In this document: positions 30,717 to 40,609 of the stretch, one piece after another
Numbering within the stretch: position 1 is the stretch's first letter
Layout: every line of letters starts with the position of its first letter
From: Massospora cicadina
Taxonomy: Eukaryota; Entomophthoromycota; Entomophthoromycetes; Entomophthorales; Entomophthoraceae
Reading direction: 5' to 3'
Length of the DNA stretch: 64,000 nucleotides
NCBI GenBank assembly: GCA_022478985.1
Contig: JAKSZP010013318.1
Span: 62,001 to 126,000 of the forward strand
Notes under the pieces: generated by a model
What the model was told of the DNA's origin: nothing
Database searches by the model: none
The model's input: only the letters and a program-made list of their open reading frames with translations
Translations under genes and position numbers: made by a program

Positions 30717-33700
30717 TGGGGGAAACCTTCACTCTAGGGACGCTGAATATCGCCAGACTCAAGGCCTCCCCATCCCAGGCTAGGAAACTGAGTTTTTTAC
30801 AAAACAATTTACCCGTGGATATCCTGGCCATCCAGGAAACCCACTGTCCATGAGGTTCCGATGAAGCTTGGAAAACAATGCTCCTACCATCTCTATCCTT
30901 TTGGTCAAAGCAATGTGGGGTGCTAATTTGGAAAAACAATTTTTTCAAATTTACATCTTCAGAAACATTCCTAAATGACCGAGTGCTCGTTGTCACCTTC
31001 TCATGGGCTGATGTTGCACACACAATTGTCAACATTTACGCCCCAAACGGTGCACAAGAGCGTCAGGAATTTTTCTCATCGGTCAAATCCCTCCCACTAC
31101 CCCCCAATTCTTTCCTAATTGGTGACATGAACTGTTGGCTAACCTCACTAATGGACTGGTGGCTGCCCTCACCCCACGCCCCACAGGGTCACGTAGAACT
31201 ACGCGTTCTAAAAGCCATTCTTGGGTTAATGGATGCGCTGCCGCGACATGCCCCACTGCTCAAAAACATGACGCGTCCCCACATCCACAACGGCCAATTA
31301 AGGTCCATGACCCGCATCGACCTCATTCTAGCACTGGCGAAATTCCAACCCCACATCTCCCACTTAAAAACAATGAAAATGGAATTCTCCGACCACCGAC
31401 TGGTCTTGATAACATACCACTTACCCATCACAGTTGAAAAGGCCCCACATTGGTGCAAAATCCGCCCCCCAGAGCTCATGTCGCCAGGATTTTCCACGTG
31501 GGTGGAAGAGGCAACTTTGGCAAAATCATTTGTTGCACCATTTTGCGCAGACCCCATTTCCACATGGGCAACTTTCAAGAAGACACCATCTGCCACTATT
31601 GCCATCTCTCATCCAGATGCTCACGAGCCACATTGGCAGTTATATTGCACGCACTGAAGGAATTGGCCCACTTGGAGTCCAACATTCCAGCCTCAGGATA
31701 TAGCCCTGCATGGGGCCAGAAGTGGGCGGAGGCAGCAGCCCACCTCAATGCACTTGAAAGGCAACACAAACATCAAGTTTATGTCCAATACAGGGCCACA
31801 CACATCACTAAAGGCGACAAGTGCACCGCATACTTCTTCAAAAAATTTTTTGCACCATGCCAGAGCGTGGCCTGCACACAGGTGCGAAGATCGGATATTT
31901 CTATTGTGGATACACTGGCTGAAGTGGCAATCGAAATGAAAAGATATTACTCCGAGTTATACTGAGCTGAACCAATTCAGCCAGCTGAAATGGCGGAATT
32001 TCTTGACAGAGCTCATATCTGCACCATTTTCTGATACCCAAAAATAATGAATTTAATTACTCCAAACGAATTATGGACTACCATTTGCGGTGCACCAAAC
32101 TGAAAATGCCCAGGCCCAGATGGCATTCCATATGAGTTCTACAAAAAATATAAATATATATCCCCATTGCTGCTAGCCTCACTCAACCAAAGCCTGTTGG
32201 AAACGCGCCTCCTACCAGGAGGACATGAGGCCTTTACGGTCACACTCTTCAAGAAAGGGGATAGGCTAGACTTAGCCAACTGGCGCCCCGTTTCTCTAAC
32301 AAACACAGACACCAAAATTTTAATAAAAATTATGGCTAACCGTTTAGGGACTGTAGCATCTGCCACCATCTCTCCAGAACAATTCAGTTTCATCCCCAGA
32401 AGGTCGATTTGGGATAACGTGCACTCTGTGGCTAATGTGTGTCAGTCCACAGCCTCTGGGGCACTTGTATTCTTGGATCAACAAAAGGCCTATGATAGAG
32501 TAAACTGGGAATACCTTAGGGCCTGCCTCCAACAATTCCGCCTACCTCCCCGCTTCATTAACTGGGTAATGCTGCTCACAGAATCTGCAACAATGGCAGT
32601 GCGTGGCCCAGGTTTCCTAACGGAAGTAGTCCATCCTCAAGGGGCCTGCGACAAGGGGACCCCCTGAGCCCACTCTTATACAACTTCAGCCTTGACCCAC
32701 TACTGCGAAATGTGAATGCCCAACTCACTGGGGTCCATGTGCCAGGCCAAACCCCAGTCAAAATGATGGCATTTGCAGATGATTGCGTGGTGGGGGTGTC
32801 TAATAACAAAGATGCACGCGCGCTTGAAGCCCTCATCCAGGATTCCTGGGTAAGCAACGCGGCACTGAACGCCTCCAAAACCGAAATCATCCTCCTTGGT
32901 CAGTTTCAGAACTGCTGGGCCCCAGCAAGTAGTTCCCAACCCGGCCCATCTGCTCGCCCACGTCCACGCCTTACTAACTCAAAATACACCGCTCCACTGG
33001 TGCTTCCCTTTGTGCCACGACCTGCCATAGGACCGGTATGCCATCTGGGCGTGTGGTTGGAGGCAGGTGGATACGCGTCAGCAGTAATGGAGTGCCATAT
33101 ACTGGACTACGTGACGAAGCAAATCGCCTCTCTCAGAGCCCACCCTACTACCCTCACTGGCAGGGTTGTTCTTGCCAACTCTATGCTCCTATTTAAAGTC
33201 TGGTTTGGAGCCCACGCCATACCTTCTCCCCAAGCTTCTTCAAATCCCTGTATGCTTTGCTACAAGGTTGGCTTTGGTCAGGCCGCCCTCCACCAGTACG
33301 GCTAGAGGTCATGTTTGGCCCTCATCATCATGGTGGCATGGGCCTACTTGACTTCAAAGCCCATGCCGCCAAGATCCTGGGCACCTGTATTGCGGCCGTC
33401 ACTGCTCCTACACTCCCATCCCAACACTGGTCCCGCGTGGCCCGCTCCAACTTCTCCTGAGCCTTGGGCCTCAACAATCCATCAAACCCCCACTCCCTGA
33501 TGAAATACCTCGCATCAAACACATCAGCCACAGGTCCTCACGGGACTAAAACCCACTACAAACGAATCATACTCTCCATGCAAAGCGCAGAGTGGAGAAT
33601 TCGTATTAGTGGACATACAACCTGGAGAGGCCGCCCCTCTCCTCAATTCACACAAGAGGTACAGGGTCTACCCATCCATGATGGCGTGATCCCATTCGAC

Positions 33701-34362
33701 CCCAAGTCCTATCCAGGGTGGACTACCTGGACATGATGGACATCCCTTATTCCACTGAGACCCAAAAGACTATCTGGAAATACGCACACCATCCTCTGTT
33801 GCAGCCTCAAGTCCGCTCCCATGTGTGGCGCTGCCTGAGGCGGGTGTATCGTACAGCTGAGCGCTCTAATGCTTTACACTCATCCTGTGTCGTGTGTGGC
33901 CAGTATGGAACGCTGTTTCACCGCCTGGAGAAGTGCCCCACCTCTAAAGTAATATGGCGCGAAGTCCAACGTCTGCTAGGCCAGGATCAAACACATCCCT
34001 TCAGTCTGTCAAGAGATATGTTTGCTTCATCAATGGCCTCCCCCTCCCACCCTCCCTTCGTGCTCTGGTGGTTGCAATCGCCATGTGGACTATCCACACG
34101 ATTGTCTTGGATGCCATCGCCAGATCCATCCCCACCCTCCCTGAAGCTGTCCACAGATTCCAGTCTCATTTGGTGGATCACTTTCAAGCGTGGATGTTTG
34201 GATATCTCCCACCACGTTGCTGACAGCTGGTCTCCTCTGGTTCCCAGTCTGGTTCATCAAATCAGACCCCTTCCTCCACACGTGCTCAATAGTGGCTACG
34301 CCCCCTACACACGTTCCCTCCCCCTTCCCATAAGTGGCGTTCCCGCTGGCAACAAGAGATAA
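30716..34362 (+). pseudogene. LINE-B ORF2: AP endonuclease, reverse transcriptase, zf-RVT
   Basis: Begins MGETFTLGTLNIARLK. The endonuclease has VDILAIQETHCP followed by a TGA, then IVNIYAPNGAQERQ, LIGDMNCW, MTRIDLILA and FSDHRLVLITY (to about 31430), the usual APE residues. RT follows: FTVTLFKKGDRLDLANWRP (32236-32290), SFIPRRSIWDN, FLDQQKAYDRVNWEY, a frameshifted RQGDPLSPLLYNF (about 32648-32686), and MAFADDCVVG (32767-32796) with both catalytic Asp present. The C-terminus (33718-34362) has CVVCGQYGTLFHRLEKCP, a zf-RVT CX2CX7HX4C. Many frameshifts. The protein would nick target DNA and copy LINE RNA. Confidence 0.85.
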
Positions 34363-34519
34363 CATCGCTTCACTGGGGTGCCTCCCCTGGTACTAAGTTT
34401 TGTCTCGTCTGAGTCATATTTGGAAGTGTCCATCCCATGGTCAGCCTTCCCCAATAAATTTAAAAATTTAAAAATTTAAAAATTTTAAAAATTTATATTT
34501 TAAATTTATTTTAGTTTAA

Positions 34520-35228
34520 TGATTAAGTTTTGGGAGAATAATTTATTTTATGTTGCATATTTTGGTTATAATATTGACCAAATGGTTAATTTTAGATTTG
34601 AGAGGATTGCATTTGAAAAATAATTATGTTTACTATTTTGTTGAGAATTGTTGCTGAAACATGATTATGAGTAAATCAGCTCAAATTGTGTAATTACTCG
34701 TACATAATCGTTGGGTTTAGAAACCAACATGTTGGCTAATCCATGTAGCGATTTAGATACAGCAATTCTTGTGAAAATCAGCTTTAATTTCCCAAAATTG
34801 AACCAATATTCCTTTTTGTAAGCTAGGAATTCCAAGGCCATTATGGTTACCATAATTACCCATAACACATGTCCTTCATTACTATTTCCTAAAATTATTA
34901 TCTAAAAAATAATGTAAACACCTTAGAGCTGATATTCATTTATTGTTATCATTTACTGATTGTTTACTTTAAGATGAAGTTGTAAATAAGTACTTCTTGT
35001 TTAAGTGTCAACGCTAGAGTGAGGCCAAAGTCCTTTGAACATTTATGTACTGCAAGGGTGAGGCCAAATTAGCTTGTAAAATCTTATCTGCCAGAGTAAG
35101 GCCAAATCTCACAATAATCAAAGCTCAACTAAGCTAGTTGCCTCTATACTTATAGAAAGTCCATATTTATTTCTTGAGTCAGTAGTTAAGTGAACCTGTG
35201 CACCAGTGAAAACCCTGCAGTTTTTACA
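34520..35228 (+). repeat. GYP-3 5' LTR, second piece
   Basis: Resumes the LTR after LINE-B. It is colinear with 38105-38819: shared blocks include TGACCAAATG-TAA near its start, CTTTAAGATGAAGTTGTAAA (34968-34987), and the end GTGCACCAGTGAAAACCCTG then TTTTTACA. Three short GCCAAA repeats lie within AGAGTGAGGCCAAA-like contexts around 35020-35110, as in the 3' LTR. Confidence 0.75.
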
Positions 35229-35269
35229 CGTGGTGCTCATTATAAGTATTGAGTTAAATAGATACAAAT

Positions 35270-36650
35270 TTGATAACGCCAAATGATTTAACTAATATGG
35301 AGCACCAAAGGAACAAGGAAGTGGTATTGTCAGCACCCCATCAAGGACTATCCAATTATAGGCAGGTATGCTGGGGAACCCACAATATTCACCTTTCAAA
35401 AATTGATTTAAATGATAATGACGATGGTTTATTGAGGTTACCAGACATTCTTGCTGTTCAAGATTGTGCTGATGACCTATTTGATTGAATAGTAATGGGG
35501 AGTTACATGAAGAGAAAGACAAAATTCAGAAAGCGCTGAAAAAGTAAATGAAGAAGACAGAATTTGTCAATGGTCAAATATTTAAATTAATGGATGAAAA
35601 GAGACTTTTTTCCAAAACCATAAGTTTGCACAAAGATACTTTGGGACACCCACAATGTTGTCAGTCATGGTGGGTTAAAGAAGATGCTCAAACATATTAA
35701 GCAATACTACTATTGGGAGTACCTGAGTTACAATGTTGTCAATTATAGCACCTGTTGCATGGAGTGTCATCTCCACAAGCCAGATAAAAACGTGATGATT
35801 TTTAAATTGGTGAATCCAGGAATTGTGTGGCACATGGTCTCAATTGACGGATGGGACCAGCAAGTGTGAGCATGGGTGGAGTACATTACATCATAGTAGC
35901 AATTGAACACCTTATAAGGTGGGAAAACCTGAGCATTAAATTTATTTAAGCCCTGAGTACCACCAAATTATTCCTAAAGCAGGTGGTATATCAGCAAAGG
36001 TGTCCTCAGATGTTGCTGAGTGACAATGGGACAAATAAGCCTCATTTTTAATTCCCCACCTGAGTAACCTGATGGGGATAAAAGTGGTGGTGTCTGCACC
36101 CTATTGACCTGACATGAACGGAGTTGATAAATTAGACAATAGGACGCTTGCTGCTATACTAAAGAAACTGATCTAAGATAAGGCGTCATCTTGGGCGTCT
36201 TATCTAAGTTTGGTGACCTTTTTATACAACATCAGTATATTTGGCAACGGAAAACGCCATTTTGAATCTATTGTACAGTTGTAGGGCAGCTTTGCTGCCA
36301 ATTCTCTACTCAGCAGTAGAACCAGCTCCAGTAATGAGCGTGGATAGATACCTATATTAGCTTACAAACATAATAGTGTATCTTCAATCTCTAGCTTGAA
36401 ATATTATCAAAAGAAGAATTCAAGATAAGAAGAATGATAAGAGTTGATACACCTTAGGGGTTTTTCATTGAAGAACATTTAGCCTATTGTGAAACACATG
36501 GCTTTGGTCACCAAAATAAGCTAGATGTGTTATGGTTTGTACCATTTGAGGTTATTAAAAAATGGCAGATGATGCCTACATGATCAAGAATGTTTCTGAT
36601 GGTCGTTTGATTAATAGAATACACAGTAAATTCCTAAAAAATGTAACTGA
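35270..36650 (+). pseudogene. GYP-3 integrase remnant
   Basis: After the primer site and a short unrecognised open stretch (35270-35488), integrase blocks appear in shifting frames: the zinc-binding half SLHKDTLGHPQ (about 35620-35655) and CCMECHLHKPDKN (about 35751-35790), fitting H-H-C-C. Core blocks follow: VSIDGWD (first Asp, about 35838), LLSDNGTN (second Asp, about 36016) and MNGVDKLDNRTL (36114-36149), where the expected Glu is Asp. DAYMIKNVSDGRLINRIHSK (about 36575-36630) marks the C-terminus. Protease, RT and RNase H are absent, so a deletion joins the 5' region to integrase. Confidence 0.7.
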
Positions 36651-38005
36651 AAGAAAGATAAAAGGATAAAAATATATATTAGGATAAAAGGAAAAAATAG
36701 ATATATATAGTATAAAAACATGAAAAAAAAGATTTTTTTACTAATTGTTATAATTTGAAAAAATATTAAGATAAAAAAGTTAATAAATGAATATAATATT
36801 AATTTTTTGTAATTAGTCTTGGGTTGCATAGTGAAAGTTCTCCTTTGCGCCTCTAGGAGAATGGTGGTTGAGCAATGATATTGTAAAAGAGGCCACCAAA
36901 GTCAATCTGGTAACGGATACTAGCAAGGGATAGAGCAAGGTGAAACCATGTTTTTTGGACCTGAGGGGATTCTAAGAATATGCTATAATTGGGAGAGTAA
37001 TTGAGACATCCAGATTAACAAGATGGGAAACCCTAAAGCATGGGGAAATAGCAATGCAATAAATTGCAATTGGAAAATATGTCCATGTAATCTCTATATG
37101 GAACAGGCGCCAGAAGCTGTTTTCAGAGTGCTTGATAAATGAGCTTCATTGAGTACACTCACCATATGAGAGAACAACAAACTTGGAGATGTGAAAATGG
37201 CTGTTAAACCATTCTCCCAATTATTGCCATTAGGGGAAGATACCGCTGGATAGTCCCAGCTGCAAAACAGTTATGCAGGCAATGAACTGCATCTTGGAGG
37301 TGGAATATGAGGGCCTCCTGGAAGGAGATTTTACGGATTGTGGAAGGTTGGTGATGTGGGGAGTGGGGTGGCCCATATGTGAATTACTTTTTCTGCAAAC
37401 TGGAGCACATATGCTGTGGTATCTAGATAAGGTAGGTGATTGATGTTTTGGGGGTAAAGGAAATTCTGATGGCTTCAGCCAATCTCCCATGAAGTTCTTG
37501 ATATGGAAGCTCAACATGCTCATCATTACCAATTGCCAATTCAGTTGACACAATTGTTGGTTGATAAAACTGCCCAATTTGGAACAGAAACTCTGGGCGA
37601 AGTTCTGACTTAAAAGAGGTTCAGCTGGTCCAAATTGGAGAGAATCACTTCATTGGGCTCAAGGACTATTGCTGGATTTAATACAGATGGAGCCAAATCC
37701 AGCAATGACTCAAAATAAAGCTTGATGGCAGGAGAATGTGGAATAGATAAGTGATAATTAATGGAAGAAATGACCAACCCTTTTCCCTCTTCAGGAATAG
37801 GTAACATTGCTGGAAGGACTAAGTAGAAATTATCTGAATCAGTTTGACTTGAGGTGCTTGATCCAGTGAGACCAGAAAGGAGACCTCTTTGGTCATTTTT
37901 TGACATCACTTAGAAAAAGGAGATGTTTGTTTTGGACAAACCATCTAAGACTCACTTGTACTGGGTAATATTGGAAGAGGACATTTTTAACTGATAATAT
38001 GGTCA
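36651..38005. other. GYP-3 interior after integrase, with two unrecognised antisense ORFs
   Basis: Between the integrase remnant and the polypurine tract lie about 1.35 kb. On the minus strand, 37610-37909 (99 residues) and 37230-37577 (115 residues) are open and less AT-rich than the flanks. The first contains YLVLPAMLPIPEEGKGLVIS; the second has SFHIKNFMGDWLKPSEFPLP. I recognise neither. They could be a decayed gene captured by the element, part of an unknown element, or chance. Confidence 0.35.
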
Positions 38006-38014
38006 AGTGGGGGG

Positions 38015-38819
38015 TGCGTGGAAATTTTATATGACCACATTATCCATCTTGGGATTATTTAAGCTCTAATTTATTCAGTATTTGGTTCATATATTTTTAT
38101 TTTAGATTATTTATTAAGCTTTGAGATGACAATTTAATTATGTTGCCTATTTGGTGATAATAACTGACCAAATGATAAATTGTATTTTCCAGAGAATTGT
38201 ATCTGATGTAATTATGATTACTAATTCACTAAAAGTTGTTGCCAGCAATATGAATATGAATAAGTTGGCTCAAAATGAGCAATTACTTGTACAAAACCTT
38301 CAAGTTTGGTAACTGACTTGTTGGATAACTTTAAATGGCAATTTAAATATGCTATTCCACATAAAAACAGGTGGAGTCTTTCCCAAAATTGAACCAATAA
38401 TCGTTTTTGTTGGTTAGGCATGCCAAAACCATCGTTGTTACCAAAATTACCCATAACACATGTCCTTCATTACTATTGCCTATAATTATTCCCTAATTTT
38501 GATAATAAAACACCTTAGAGCTGAGAATACTCTATTGTTATCAATTACTGATTGTTTACTTTAAGATGAAGTTGTAAAGAAGTATCTCTTGTCTAAGTGT
38601 CAACGTCAGAGTGAGCCAAAGTACTTAAGCCTTTATATAATGCCATAGTGAGGCCAAAGTCACTTGTAATAACCTTATCTGCCAGAGTAGGGCCAAATCT
38701 ACACATTAATCAAAGCTTGACTTAGCTAGTTTTCTTCATAAAATTAAAAATCCATATTTATTTATAGAGTCAGCAGTTAAGTGAACTTGTGCACCAGTGA
38801 AAACCCTGTGGTTTTTACA
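38015..38819 (+). repeat. GYP-3 3' LTR
   Basis: About 805 bp, beginning TGCGTGGAAATTTTATATG directly after the G-run of the polypurine tract and ending GGTTTTTACA. It is the intact partner of the split 5' LTR. The two LTRs differ at many positions, so the element is old. Confidence 0.8.
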
Positions 38820-40523
38820 ACTACATTGCTAGGATAACCATCCTAGGCTTTTTAGTTACACAGTACCAATTGAGAATTTTATGCCAAAACATTCATTAGT
38901 ATAAGTTACATTACTAAAAGTAAATTTCCTGATTAAATTTTATTTTTTATGCTTAGTACCTTATCAATGAGAGCGATGATCTTTAAAATAATCTACATTT
39001 CCTTAGTGAATTAAAACCCCATAGTTCTAGTTTTGTTTGTAAATTTCATTAGACCAAAAGCTTATGATTAGCGCACTAAATTTAGTATGATGTTAATTTT
39101 TTAATACTGGTTAAGCAATTTATTTTCTTTGCATTATACTCTGTTAACCACCCTTATACCTATTCTGTTGGTCATTCTAATCTTTCATAGCTATCCGCAT
39201 AAACCTCACCTCCTTCACTAAAATGCATAAGTAGAGCTATAGATTACTAAGTATAATCTGGATTCTTAAAATAAATCATAATTTCTCTACTTAAGTTTTA
39301 ATAGCGTTTTTTTGTATAATACTACTAGCATAGGTATATCTTTAAATATCTCCAAAAGTACAAATAAATCTTAACCTGTGTTAAAAAATATTACTCTATC
39401 TTTTTTAAGATGTTACTAATGCGCTAACTCATCTCTGAGACCACTTCTCTGAGCTTTAGAATCTTTAAAGTAAAAATAAATTGATAACCTTTTAGTAGTA
39501 GATGAACTTGCCTTATAAAAAGAGCCTTTAAATTACTAAAACTTTCTATAGTATGTTTCAGATAAGACATCCAGCTAATCAAGTGAAGGATGTAGTTAAA
39601 ACATGATGCATCTATATAATTGAATCCAAGATTAAATAAATTTCAATTTAATAAAATGTGTTTTAAAGTCCCCGTTTGACATTACAGAAACAAAGAAATC
39701 AGAAAAATACTGAAGATGGTTAAGGTATACCACTAATCACATAAAACTTTTATAAAATCCTTCTGTTTTACATGAAATCTCACAGCTGAACAAGTTGGCC
39801 TTAAGTTATTTGTCCAAGAACTGGTGTGTTAGTACAAAGTGATGTCTTTTACTTTCCTGAATCATATAATATTATATAGACTAGATATTTAATATAACTC
39901 ATTCACATCAACATATAACATGATAAACTTTTAATATTTTTTTAATGCATATAATTTAATTTTCCTCATGATTCCATAGTTCATGGTCCTATAATAATTC
40001 TAACAGAGAGCTCAAATTATATACTCTTCAGCAGAATGTATTTTATTATAATGAAAGAGACAATGTATAAAACTTTAACTAATGCTTAGTATAATCTGAA
40101 ATACTTTATATTTAGTGTACCGCACATAAATTCGTCAACAACCTCACATAAAGCATAATTTAGATAAATGTTTTATTATAATTGAAGAACCCAGGAAACA
40201 CTCTATCTGTTATTTAAGAATTTACAAATAGCTACTTAGTATAATAAAAAATTTTAATGATGCTATTTTTCATTTTAAGCTTTTTCCAGATAGAGAACGT
40301 TCAACAAAAAAACATATAAAAAACACTATAAATTTATCCTTGTAATGCTATACATCATATTTATTCTATCTTTATTAAACTACTTTTGTGGTAATGTTGG
40401 TATTATCCAATTACATTTGTAATTTTGGCTTGATACTTCCACCATGTGGGTTTTTTTAATTGCGCCAAAGTCTAGTAGCATTCACAACAGTTAGCAGCAG
40501 TAAAAATCTTAGTATAAGATCTA
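38820..40523. other. AT-rich stretch left of LINE-C
   Basis: About 1.7 kb of AT-rich DNA with no ORF or repeat I can support. Before LINE-C inserted it was continuous with 47009-49042, as the LINE-C TSD shows. Confidence 0.55.
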
Positions 40524-40609
40524 CCCTTAGTCTTATAATTTTTTTTAGTACTAGATGGTCCCAACCCAAGGGGGGATTCATCGATGTTTATTGAATTACG
40601 CCTGGGCTC

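Larger units (their letters stand above)
29203..34500 (+). mobile_element. LINE-B: full-length non-LTR retrotransposon, inactive
   Basis: About 5.3 kb, starting ACTTTTCTTTCTCGTTGC and ending in the 3' motif GTGTCCATCCCATGGTCAGC, CCCCAATAAA and a tail of repeated TTTAAAAA units. A 19-bp TSD with two mismatches bounds it: TAAATTTAATATAGTTTAA (29184-29202) and TAAATTTATTTTAGTTTAA (34501-34519). Almost the same sequence occurs inverted as LINE-D (49060-54345). ORF1 and ORF2 both carry stops and frameshifts. Confidence 0.9.
29111..38819 (+). mobile_element. GYP-3: Gypsy-like LTR element, internally deleted, 5' LTR split by LINE-B
   Basis: The 3' LTR is 38015-38819. The 5' LTR is in two pieces, 29111-29202 and 34520-35228, separated by LINE-B. 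A primer site (TGGTGCTCATTATAAG, from 35231) follows the 5' LTR and a polypurine tract (AAGTGGGGGG) precedes the 3' LTR. Only integrase is recognisable between them. Without LINE-B it is about 4.4 kb. I see no convincing TSD at the outer ends. Confidence 0.8.

Noticed and set aside
30850..30856. TGA reassigned as a sense codon
   Set aside because: In-frame TGA occurs in several elements, but TAA and TAG interrupt the same genes, and ORF1 of LINE-B/D ends in TGA overlapping an ATG. Ordinary decay explains it better.
29100..38830. TSD for GYP-3
   Set aside because: Flanks GAAAA or AATGC (left) and ACTAC (right) do not match; I do not claim one.
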